From: UMGS1696 sp964457685
GTDB taxonomy: Bacteria > Bacillota > Clostridia > Oscillospirales > CAG-272
Direction: 5' to 3'
DNA: 23,916 nt
Assembly (NCBI GenBank): GCA_964457685.1
Contig: CAYWFS010000030.1
Location: 1 to 23,916 of the forward strand
This document shows, in pieces, positions 7,210 to 13,852 of the stretch. Below the pieces are notes generated by a model that was not told the origin of the DNA, ran no database searches, and was given only the letters and a program-made list of their open reading frames with translations. Every line of letters starts with the position of its first letter. Position 1 is the stretch's first letter. The translations under genes were made by a program, and so were the position numbers.

Positions 7210-8685
7210 TTAGCCGGCGATTTCCCATTTTACTTCGTTTTTGCCGTCCTTGAGAACTACGCCCATTTCGCTGAGTGTGTTTCTGATGGAGTCAGCCGTA
7301 GCAAAATCCTTTGCTTTCTTTGCGTCTGCACGAGCGGTGATGAGCTTTTCTACCTCCGCACGCTTTTCGGAATCAACTCCGGGAGTAAGGCAGGTGATAA
7401 CAAGCTCTGCATTTGCCGCAGCTTTCTTTTCTTCGGCAAGGTGAGCGGCAAGTGTTTTCGCTTCCTTTATGAGTGAGAGTGAAAGAACGGAATCAAAGTC
7501 CTCGATGAGCTTTATCTTTCCTGCGTCGCAGAGGTCGGATTTGAGTACATTATATACGGATGTAAGAGCAAGAGCTGTGTTCAGGTCATTGTCCATAGCG
7601 TCGGTGAACTCTTTTGCAAGGGAAGCGTATTTTTCCTCGTCAATGGGTGTAGTGTCTGCGAAATTGAGAGCGGCTATCTTGGTGATAAGCTTGTTGTATG
7701 CGGTCTTTGCGGAATCCATTCCCTCATAAGAGAAGACAAGGTTACGTCTGTAGTGGGATTGGAGGCAGAAGAAACGGTATGCCATGGGAGAGTAACCCTT
7801 GTCGATGAGGAGGGAGAGGGTAAGGAATTCTCCGCTTGATTTCGACATTTTGCCGGAGGAAGTGTTGAGGTGGAGAACATGGAACCACTGAGAACACCAC
7901 TTGTGACCGAGGTAAGCTTCACTCTGAGCAATTTCGTTTGTGTGGTGGGGGAAAGCATTGTCGATACCGCCGCAGTGGAGGTCGAGATGCTCACCGAGGT
8001 TGTTTACGGAAATTGCGGAGCATTCGATGTGCCATCCGGGATAACCTACACCCCACGGGCTGTCCCATTTAAGCTCCTGGTCGTCAAACTTTGATTTTGT
8101 GAACCAGAGAACGAAGTCAGCCTTGTTTTTCTTTGCCTTGTCTTCTTCAACACCGTCACGAACACCGACTTCAAGGTCTTCCGCATCGTGCTTATTAAAT
8201 ACATAGTATTCTTCAAGCTTTGAGGTGTCGAAGTATACGTTTCCGTCTGCGATATATGCGTAACCCTTGTCGAGGAGACGCTGTACCATCTCGATGAACT
8301 GAGGAATGTAGGAGGTTGCGGGAACAACTATTTCGGGACGCTTTATGTTGAGCTTTTCACAGTCGGCGAAGAATGCATCGGAGTAGAACTGAGCTATCTC
8401 CATGACGGTCTTGTGTTCACGCTTTGCACCCTTGAGCATCTTGTCTTCGCCTGTGTCGGCATCGCTTGTGAGGTGTCCCACGTCGGTGATGTTCATGCAA
8501 CGTGTAACGTCAAGTCCGGTGTGACGGAGGTATTTGTCGAGAACGTCTTCCATTATGTAGGTGCGGAGGTTTCCGATGTGTGCGAAGTGGTATACTGTCG
8601 GTCCGCAGGTGTACATGGAGCATTTACCCGGCTCATGTGTGATAAAATCGTCCTTGGTATGCGTAAGTGAGTTGTAGAGCTTCAT
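7210..8685 (-). CDS. cysS: Cysteinyl-tRNA synthetase
   Basis: This class I synthetase attaches cysteine to tRNA-Cys. The protein is 491 residues. The nucleotide-binding signature is HIGN at 36-39, a variant of HIGH common in Firmicutes CysRS, and the second signature is KMSKS at 279-283. Zinc ligands expected for CysRS are present: Cys27 (MYTCGPTVY), Cys222 (HIECSAIS), a His in FPHH (247/248) and Glu251 (TNEIAQSEA). The segment NITDVGHLTSDADTGEDKM (65-83) marks a subgroup that differs from the E. coli type NITDIDDKI. The start at 8685 follows AAAGGA (8696-8701 on the complement). It lies six nt downstream of the CPBP gene, so it is the last gene of the cysE operon. The hairpin terminator at 7143-7197 follows. 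Confidence 0.97.
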   Translation of the reverse strand: MKLYNSLTHTKDDFITHEPGKCSMYTCGPTVYHFAHIGNLRTYIMEDVLDKYLRHTGLDVTRCMNITDVGHLTSDADTGEDKMLKGAKREHKTVMEIAQFYSDAFFADCEKLNIKRPEIVVPATSYIPQFIEMVQRLLDKGYAYIADGNVYFDTSKLEEYYVFNKHDAEDLEVGVRDGVEEDKAKKNKADFVLWFTKSKFDDQELKWDSPWGVGYPGWHIECSAISVNNLGEHLDLHCGGIDNAFPHHTNEIAQSEAYLGHKWCSQWFHVLHLNTSSGKMSKSSGEFLTLSLLIDKGYSPMAYRFFCLQSHYRRNLVFSYEGMDSAKTAYNKLITKIAALNFADTTPIDEEKYASLAKEFTDAMDNDLNTALALTSVYNVLKSDLCDAGKIKLIEDFDSVLSLSLIKEAKTLAAHLAEEKKAAANAELVITCLTPGVDSEKRAEVEKLITARADAKKAKDFATADSIRNTLSEMGVVLKDGKNEVKWEIAG

Positions 8686-8691
8686 TTTATA

Positions 8692-9843
8692 TTATCCTTT
8701 TTTCTTGTGGTTGTTTTTTGAATTGTTTCGGTTTTCTTCCCATGCTTCCATAAGCTCAAGCATATCATCGCTGTCAAGCTCTCCCGTCTTCTGCTTTGTG
8801 CGAAGTGCGGAAACGATATTTCTTTCACGCTCGTTTATCGGATTGATAAGCTCGTCACGGTCATATACAACGTCTGCGAATATGGGGTGACGCACGAATA
8901 TTCTGTATGCAAGCAGGATAAGAAGTGCGGAGGCGATTATGTATATGAATATTATCGTGTATTCCGGGGCATAGGGTATTATATACGACATCATATTAAA
9001 GAAAATATGGCAGACAAGACTCGGGATTACCGAGCCGTAGGAGACATACATAAATCCGAATAATATTCCTACAAGGAATGCGTATGCCATTGCTATCGGA
9101 GTGCTGTGAGCAAAACCGAATATGGCGGCTGTTATGAATACGGACGCTGTTTTTCCGAATACGGGAATCAGTCGCTTCATTGCCGCACCTCTGAAAACTA
9201 TCTCCTCTGCCGCACCCGTTACCACCGCAACGCTCAGTATCGAGAAGATAAGCTCCGCAGGGGATGAGAACGCACTGAGACCCGAATATGAGGAATTGAA
9301 ATCCTCGATAAGATATTCGGGAAGGGGAAGATATGACAGAGTTATGGAAATGAACACATTGAGAGATGCTCCGAACAGTGCGAAGGTCGGGATTCTGAAC
9401 GGATTTACCGCATATGCGGAGACTTCACTTCTCGGATCTTTTCGGCGAAGTCTGAACAGCATACAAACGACAAGTATCGTCATGAGATTTGCGATAAAAA
9501 GTATCATCGTTGTATTCTCAAGGGTAGCGTTTATTATATCCGTGAGAAGCTGTTCCATAGCCGCGGTCGAGGAGACGTTATAAACGGGGGAGCTTGTCAT
9601 TACAGACATAGTGTAGCCCGAAACAACGCACGATTGACAGCCGAAAAGAAGCATAACAAGCAGTATGCAGAACATTATCGCACGGATACCGTCCCTCGTT
9701 TTGTTTCTTCGTCTTTCGCTCCGAGGAGGAGACATATTCACGCTGTAGGACGGTGGTGTATAGCTTTCGTCAAGAGGTGTGCCGCAGTATTTACAGAGCT
9801 TTTCGTCATGCTCGTTTTCTCTGCCGCAGTTCGGACACTTCAA
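8692..9843 (-). CDS. CPBP-family intramembrane metalloprotease with N-terminal zinc ribbon
   Basis: CPBP (Abi/Rce1-like) proteins are multi-pass membrane proteins, often proteases or self-protection factors; the substrate here is unknown. The 383 residues begin with a zinc ribbon (Cys3, Cys6, Cys17, Cys20: KCPNCGREN and CKYCG). A linker and about eight hydrophobic segments follow. The CPBP motifs are intact: EEIVFRG with Glu213/Glu214 and Arg218, FGFAH with His246, and CHIFFN with His279. The C-terminal tail of about 60 residues is charged and basic at the end. The start is TTG at 9843, chosen because AAGGAG lies eight bases upstream and because it overlaps the cysE stop as TTGA. No ATG is available near the zinc ribbon. 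Co-transcription with cysE and cysS is clear, but a role in cysteine metabolism is not shown. Confidence 0.88.
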   Translation of the reverse strand: MKCPNCGRENEHDEKLCKYCGTPLDESYTPPSYSVNMSPPRSERRRNKTRDGIRAIMFCILLVMLLFGCQSCVVSGYTMSVMTSSPVYNVSSTAAMEQLLTDIINATLENTTMILFIANLMTILVVCMLFRLRRKDPRSEVSAYAVNPFRIPTFALFGASLNVFISITLSYLPLPEYLIEDFNSSYSGLSAFSSPAELIFSILSVAVVTGAAEEIVFRGAAMKRLIPVFGKTASVFITAAIFGFAHSTPIAMAYAFLVGILFGFMYVSYGSVIPSLVCHIFFNMMSYIIPYAPEYTIIFIYIIASALLILLAYRIFVRHPIFADVVYDRDELINPINERERNIVSALRTKQKTGELDSDDMLELMEAWEENRNNSKNNHKKKG

Positions 9844-10604
9844 CAGTCTTGCTCCTTTCCGTCATCGGCAGTCTCGGAGGCTGACTTTTCGCAGTCTGTT
9901 TTCTCGACGGCAAGAAGATTTTCAAGATACGAAACTCTCCGTGCAAGCTCCTCGAACTCTATTTCAACGGGGTCGGGGATGTTTACCTGGTCGAGGTCAC
10001 ATGAGTTCTGCTTTTCTTCTTCCTTTTCTACCTTTTCGCCGTTTTTCTTTACTATATGTGCCGGAATACCGACAGCAGTGGAGTTTTCGGGTACATTTCC
10101 GAGAACAACGGCACCTGCTGCTATCTTTGAGTTGTTGCCTACGGTGAAGTTACCGAGAAGCTTTGCACCGGCTCCTATCATTACGTTGTTGCCGAGTGTC
10201 GGGTGACGTTTTCCTATATCCTTACCTGTACCGCCGAGAGTAACGCCCTGATATATGGTGCAGTTGTCTCCGATTATCGCAGTCTCACCTATGACTACTC
10301 CCGAGCCGTGGTCGATGAAAAGTCCCTTTCCTATCGTTGCACCGGGGTGAATTTCAATACCGGTCATGAGCTTTGCAAACTGAGATACCGCACGAGCCGG
10401 GATTTCCATACCTTTTTTGTTCATCGAATGTGAAAGACGGTACATGAGGAGAGCGTGGAAGCCCGAATAAAGAAGCACGACCTCTGTGCGATTTTTTGCG
10501 GCAGGGTCTCTTGCCATTATCGAGTCAACATCCTCGCTTATATCTGAAACGGCACGGAGAAATTTTCCCACCGCACGTTTTTTTGAATTGTATTTATCGG
10601 ACAT
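9840..10604 (-). CDS. cysE: Serine O-acetyltransferase
   Basis: CysE makes O-acetylserine from serine and acetyl-CoA, the first step of cysteine synthesis. The 254-residue protein has an N-terminal helical region and then a left-handed beta-helix of hexapeptide repeats. The motifs TGIEIHPGATIG (about 81-92), IDHGSGVVIGET with catalytic His99, and VTLGGTGKDIGKRHP (121-135) are typical. A C-terminal extension from about residue 195 is acidic and helical. The start at 10604 has AGGAAA just upstream on the minus strand. It is first in an operon with a CPBP protein and cysS. A cysE-cysS link is known from the gltX-cysE-cysS operon of Bacillus subtilis. The leader is only about 40 nt, so no T-box is present. 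Confidence 0.95.
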   Translation of the reverse strand: MSDKYNSKKRAVGKFLRAVSDISEDVDSIMARDPAAKNRTEVVLLYSGFHALLMYRLSHSMNKKGMEIPARAVSQFAKLMTGIEIHPGATIGKGLFIDHGSGVVIGETAIIGDNCTIYQGVTLGGTGKDIGKRHPTLGNNVMIGAGAKLLGNFTVGNNSKIAAGAVVLGNVPENSTAVGIPAHIVKKNGEKVEKEEEKQNSCDLDQVNIPDPVEIEFEELARRVSYLENLLAVEKTDCEKSASETADDGKEQDC

Positions 10605-10651
10605 AATGTTTCCTGTTCTGTTTAATTATCGTGTAAAGTCTCATACAATAC

Positions 10652-10680
10652 ATTATATAGCTATTAACTGAAAAAGTAAA
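10652..10680 (-). promoter_or_regulatory. Predicted promoter of the cysE operon
   Basis: On the minus strand the -35 is TTTACT (10675-10680, 4 of 6) and the -10 is TATAAT (10652-10657), with a 17-bp spacer. The expected start near 10645 leaves a leader of about 40 nt. Confidence 0.6.
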
Positions 10681-10707
10681 CCTTTTTTTTGTTTTTCGGC
10701 GGAAAAA

Positions 10708-11292
10708 TCATATATCGAGTATATAACCCTTTCCTCTTACCGAGCGTATCACACCTGCACCGAGAACGGGTTCGAGCTTTTTTCTGAGGTAGCTTATATA
10801 TACATCAGCTACATTTGTACCTTTGTTTTCTTCCCAGACCGAGCTTGTTATTTCGTCACGGCTTACACACTCTCCCGCATGACCGAGAAGATAGTCGAAA
10901 AGGCGGCATTCACGTTCGGTCAGAGAGACAGTGTTGCGACCGAGAGTCACGTTTCCGCTTTCCCTGTCAAACTCAAAGTCGGAGGAAGTGTTTTTTTCGG
11001 AGGTGTGCGTGGGGAAGACGGAAACAAGTGAGCTTATTCCGCACGGATACAAAACGAAGCGTGTGCCTCCTCTGCAAAGTCTGCGATCTGATTTTTCCCT
11101 TGACACGAGAACTATCTGTGCCGAATCATCGCCATGTCCGACTTCATCGGAAACATCTGAAAGATGTGCGGTATCGCAGAAAACCACATCGGAATATGCT
11201 TTAAGCTCATTTGTACAGTCTTTACACAGCAGCTCCATGGCACATAACAAAAAATTTTCAATTTGTTTATCATGAAAAATCAAGCTTACCAT
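10708..11292 (-). CDS. Winged-helix response-regulator-like protein with reduced receiver domain
   Basis: The C-terminal half (about residues 115-193) is an OmpR/PhoB-type winged helix: SLTERECRLFDYLLGHAG, SRDEITSSVW, VADVYISYLRKKLEP, and the wing IRSVRGKGYIL. It should bind DNA. The first 95 or so residues resemble a shortened receiver: a beta1-like SLIFHDK lacking the usual acidic pair, DVVFCD with Asp40 as the only candidate phospho-acceptor, IVLVS, and FVLYPCG where active receivers have the conserved lysine before proline. I see no neighbouring histidine kinase. It may therefore be phosphorylation-independent. The start at 11292 has a weak GGCGG upstream and a strong TTGACA-17-TAAAAT promoter. 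It is divergent from the SLOG gene and probably controls itself or that gene; this is inference. Confidence 0.8.
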   Translation of the reverse strand: MVSLIFHDKQIENFLLCAMELLCKDCTNELKAYSDVVFCDTAHLSDVSDEVGHGDDSAQIVLVSREKSDRRLCRGGTRFVLYPCGISSLVSVFPTHTSEKNTSSDFEFDRESGNVTLGRNTVSLTERECRLFDYLLGHAGECVSRDEITSSVWEENKGTNVADVYISYLRKKLEPVLGAGVIRSVRGKGYILDI

Positions 11293-11298
11293 ACAAAA

Positions 11299-11334
11299 TA
11301 CCGCCGTAATGTGTTATAATAATACCGTAGTAAT
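11299..11334. repeat. 12-bp imperfect direct repeat in the divergent promoter region
   Basis: TACCGCCGTAAT (11299-11310) and TACCGTAGTAAT (11323-11334) match at 10 of 12 positions and start 24 bp apart. They flank the plus-strand -10. OmpR/PhoB-type regulators bind direct repeats, so these are candidate binding sites for the adjacent regulator. Confidence 0.4.
11312..11320 (+). promoter_or_regulatory. Extended -10 promoter of the SLOG gene
   Basis: TGTTATAAT (11312-11320) is a perfect extended -10 with no convincing -35. The start would be near 11327, next to the predicted start of the opposing promoter, so the two polymerase footprints overlap. Confidence 0.55.
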
Positions 11335-11361
11335 TTTATCATACAGCCGAACTGTTGTCAA
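11333..11361 (-). promoter_or_regulatory. Predicted sigma-A promoter of the winged-helix regulator
   Basis: On the minus strand the -35 is TTGACA (11356-11361, perfect) and the -10 is TAAAAT (11333-11338, 5 of 6), with a 17-bp spacer. Transcription should start near 11326. Confidence 0.7.
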
Positions 11362-11390
11362 CCTGCATCGGCTTTGAGGACGGGAGAGCA

Positions 11391-11930
11391 ATGATAAGCA
11401 TAGTCGAAGAAATTTCAACACATCTGCCGGAAGCAATGTGCCGTGAAAACACCTGCTGCTTCACCGGACACAGACTTATACCGAGTGACGATATGGCACA
11501 GCTGCCGTCTCTTCTTGATACCGCTGTATCTTGTCTTATCGAGGACGGATACAGGTATTTTGTGTGCGGTGGGGCAATGGGTTTTGATATGCTTGCGGAA
11601 AAGGCTGTCATACGTTCCATGAAGGGTGGAAGCGGTGTCGGACTGATACTTGCACTGCCATGCCCGAATCAAACGGAAAAATGGCGTGACACCTCACTTC
11701 TGCGTGACTACCGAACAATAAAGGGATATGCGACTGCGATAGAATATATTTCGTCAGAGCATACCGCCGACTGTATGAAAAACAGAAATCAATACATGGT
11801 CGATGTTTCGTCGTTTTGCGTTGCGTACTATAACGGTGCGTGGGCAAGCGGCTCGGGACAGACCTACCGTATGGCACAGCGTGGAGGGCTTGAAGTATTA
11901 AACCTGTACAGTGCCATTCACGGTGAATAA
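11391..11930 (+). CDS. DUF1273 / SLOG-family protein (YpsA-like)
   Basis: SLOG proteins have a Rossmann-like fold that binds nucleotide-derived ligands. The YpsA branch has been tied to cell division in some Firmicutes, but the role here is unknown. From the ATG at 11391 the protein has 179 residues. It contains CCFTGHRLIP (about 22-31), YRYFVCGGAMGFDMLAEKA (54-72) and, near the C-terminus, VAYYNGAWASGSGQTYRMA, where the glycine-serine loop fits a ligand-binding site. The ATG at 11391 is chosen because GGGAG (11382-11386) sits just upstream; a TTG at 11355 is in frame but has no ribosome binding site. It is divergent from the winged-helix regulator and 44 nt upstream of gpmI, with no clear terminator between, so partial read-through into gpmI is likely. 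Confidence 0.82.
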   Translation: MISIVEEISTHLPEAMCRENTCCFTGHRLIPSDDMAQLPSLLDTAVSCLIEDGYRYFVCGGAMGFDMLAEKAVIRSMKGGSGVGLILALPCPNQTEKWRDTSLLRDYRTIKGYATAIEYISSEHTADCMKNRNQYMVDVSSFCVAYYNGAWASGSGQTYRMAQRGGLEVLNLYSAIHGE

Positions 11931-11974
11931 TACCGTATACCAAATTACACCAAATATAAAAAAAGGATTGCAAA

Positions 11975-13618
11975 ATGAAAACACTTAAAAAACTTGACAG
12001 CACACCTATCAGACCCGTGCTTACCATCGTAATGGACGGCGTAGGTATTGCTCCCGAATCCGAAGCAAACGCAGTAAAGCTTGCAAAGACTCAGACTCTC
12101 GATATGCTCATGGCAAACTACCCCATGCTCACACTCAAGGCTCACGGTACTGCTGTAGGTCTTCCATCCGATGATGACATGGGTAACTCCGAGGTTGGTC
12201 ATAACGCTCTCGGAAGCGGTCAGGTATTCGCTCAGGGTGCAAAGCTTGTTTCCAACTCCATCGAATCCGGCAAGATGTTCACCTCCGATACATGGAAGCT
12301 CCTCGTAAGCAACGTAAAGGATAACTCCTCCACACTTCACTTCATCGGTCTTTTCTCCGACGGTAACGTACACTCCCACATCGACCACTTAAAGGCTATG
12401 CTCGTTCATGCAAAGGAAGAGGGCGTTGCAAATATCCGTCTCCACATTCTCCTTGACGGTCGTGACGTTGGCGAAACCACAGCTCTCGACTATATCGATC
12501 CCTTTGAAGCGTTCATTGCGGAGCTTTCCGATGAGAACTGCAACATCAAGATTGCATCCGGCGGCGGTAGAATGAACATCACAATGGACAGATACGAAGC
12601 TAACTGGAGCATGGTAGACCTCGGCTGGAAGACACACGTTCTCGGTGAGGGCAGATATTTTGCATCCGCTCACGAAGCTGTTGAAACCTACAGAGCAGAA
12701 ACAAAGGTTATCGACCAGGATCTTCCTCCTTTTGTTATCGCTGAGGACGGCAAGCCCGTTGGTACCATCAATGACGGCGACTCCGTTGTATTCTTCAACT
12801 TCAGAGGCGACCGTGCTATCGAAATCTCCAAGGCATTCGAGGGTGGTGCGGACTTCGACAAGTTTGACAGAGTAAGAGTACCGAATGTAGTTTACTCCGG
12901 TATGCTCGAGTATGACGGAGACCTCCACATTCCTTCAAGATACCTCGTTTCTCCTCCGGAAATCACAAACACAATGGGCGAATATCTCGCTGACATGAAG
13001 ATATCCCAGTTCGCTATTTCTGAGACACAGAAGTACGGTCATGTAACATACTTCTGGAACGGAAACCGCAGCGGCAAGTTCTCCGAGGAATACGAAACCT
13101 ACGTTGAAATTCCCTCCGACATCGTACCTTTTGAGCAGCGTCCGTGGATGAAGTGTGCCGAAATCGCAGACAAGGTTATCGAAGCACTCGAAAGCGGCAA
13201 GTACGACTGTCTCAGAGTAAACTTCCCGAACGGAGACATGGTAGGTCACACAGGAAGCCTTGAAGCTACAATTTGCTCCATGGAAGCACTCGACCTTCAG
13301 CTCGGCAGAATTCTTGCGGCTGTAGACAAGGTAGGCGGTGTTGCAGTTATCACGGCAGACCACGGTAACGCAGACGAAATGGCAGAATTCGACAAGAAGA
13401 CCAAGGCTGTAAAGCGTAACAAGGACGGTTCTCTCAAGGCAAAGACAAGCCACACACTCAATCCCGTACCCTGCATTATTTACGACAACAAGTTTGCCGA
13501 CACATACAAGGTAAAGAGCGAGGGCAACTTCGGACTTTCCAACGTAGCGGCAACAGTAGTAAATCTTCTCGGCTACGAAGCTCCCGAAATGTGGGACGAA
13601 AGCCTTATTGAACGCTGA
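11975..13618 (+). CDS. gpmI: 2,3-bisphosphoglycerate-independent phosphoglycerate mutase
   Basis: GpmI interconverts 3- and 2-phosphoglycerate in glycolysis, using two metal ions (usually manganese) and a phosphoserine intermediate. The 547-residue protein is a little longer than the usual 510. The alkaline-phosphatase-like fold is shown by VMDGVG with metal-binding Asp21, DMGNSEVGHNALG with the catalytic Ser72, and the C-terminal metal site TADHGNADEM. The segments HSHIDHL and LDGRD also match the family. The start follows AAAGGA by about seven bases. Codon choice is strongly biased to C-ending codons, as expected for a highly expressed gene. The stop codon directly abuts the first of two 45-bp structured repeats. 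Confidence 0.97.
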   Translation: MKTLKKLDSTPIRPVLTIVMDGVGIAPESEANAVKLAKTQTLDMLMANYPMLTLKAHGTAVGLPSDDDMGNSEVGHNALGSGQVFAQGAKLVSNSIESGKMFTSDTWKLLVSNVKDNSSTLHFIGLFSDGNVHSHIDHLKAMLVHAKEEGVANIRLHILLDGRDVGETTALDYIDPFEAFIAELSDENCNIKIASGGGRMNITMDRYEANWSMVDLGWKTHVLGEGRYFASAHEAVETYRAETKVIDQDLPPFVIAEDGKPVGTINDGDSVVFFNFRGDRAIEISKAFEGGADFDKFDRVRVPNVVYSGMLEYDGDLHIPSRYLVSPPEITNTMGEYLADMKISQFAISETQKYGHVTYFWNGNRSGKFSEEYETYVEIPSDIVPFEQRPWMKCAEIADKVIEALESGKYDCLRVNFPNGDMVGHTGSLEATICSMEALDLQLGRILAAVDKVGGVAVITADHGNADEMAEFDKKTKAVKRNKDGSLKAKTSHTLNPVPCIIYDNKFADTYKVKSEGNFGLSNVAATVVNLLGYEAPEMWDESLIER

Positions 13619-13663
13619 ACGCACATACAGTATAGCTGAAATCGCAAGTATGCCCGGTGCGTT
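13619..13663. repeat. 45-bp structured repeat, copy 1
   Basis: Begins ACGCACATACAG and ends GTGCGTT. The ends form a perfect ACGCAC/GTGCGT stem (13619-13624 with 13657-13662), continued by ATAC/GTAT (13625-13628 with 13648-13651) with a GCCCG bulge. It is 38 of 45 identical to copy 2 and starts on the base after the gpmI stop. Confidence 0.7.
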
Positions 13664-13666
13664 CTT

Positions 13667-13692
13667 GAGAATTTCTCTGGCGAAAAATTCTC
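13667..13692. repeat. Inverted repeat between the two 45-bp copies
   Basis: GAGAATTT (13667-13674) and AAATTCTC (13685-13692) form a perfect 8-bp stem with a 10-nt loop. No T tract follows, so it is not a standard terminator. Confidence 0.6.
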
Positions 13693-13715
13693 CCGAGTAT
13701 AGCTTAGGCTTTGAG

Positions 13716-13760
13716 ACGCACATACAGTTAAGGCTAAATCGTAAGTATGACCGGTGCGTT
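13716..13760. repeat. 45-bp structured repeat, copy 2
   Basis: Same length and orientation as copy 1, with identical first 12 and last 9 bases and the same ACGCAC/GTGCGT ends. Five of the seven differences fall in bases 13-22, the predicted loop, so the stem is conserved while the loop varies. Confidence 0.7.
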
Positions 13761-13801
13761 AGTATACAATAAAATTGTAAAAACAAACAATACGAAAGGA
13801 A

Positions 13802-13832
13802 AAAGGGAGACCTGAGACTATGGTTTCCCTTT
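13802..13832 (+). promoter_or_regulatory. Hairpin at the pgeF leader that hides a ribosome binding site
   Basis: AAAGGGAGACC (13802-13812) pairs with GGTTTCCCTTT (13822-13832), 11 pairs with one wobble, loop of 9 nt. The left arm contains the only good ribosome binding site (GGGAGA, 13805-13810). It could act as a translational switch or, given the A-rich left and T-rich right flanks, as a weak terminator. Confidence 0.5.
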
Positions 13833-13852
13833 ATTCTGTCTATGTTCTATAA
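13820..13852 (+). CDS. Possible 10-residue leader peptide before pgeF
   Basis: An ATG at 13820 lies nine bases after GGGAGA (13805-13810) and encodes MVSLYSVYVL, then TAA at 13850-13852. The stop lies 8 nt past the pgeF ATG (13842), which has no ribosome binding site of its own. Translation of this short frame could open the hairpin and pass ribosomes to pgeF. It may also be a chance frame; there is no direct evidence of translation. Confidence 0.3.
   Translation: MVSLYSVYVL

Noticed and set aside
10605..10707. T-box or other riboswitch upstream of cysE
   Set aside because: Only about 40 nt lie between the predicted transcription start and the ATG, too short for a T-box, and neither the T-box sequence nor a terminator/antiterminator pair is seen.
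11355..11390. Upstream TTG start for the SLOG gene
   Set aside because: No ribosome binding site precedes it and it lies within the opposing promoter's -35. The ATG at 11391 has GGGAG at the right distance.
11920..11936. Terminator between the SLOG gene and gpmI (ACGGT-N7-ACCGT)
   Set aside because: The stem is only five pairs and no T tract follows.
13619..13760. CRISPR array from the two 45-bp repeats
   Set aside because: There are only two imperfect copies separated by 52 nt that themselves form a hairpin, and no cas gene is present.
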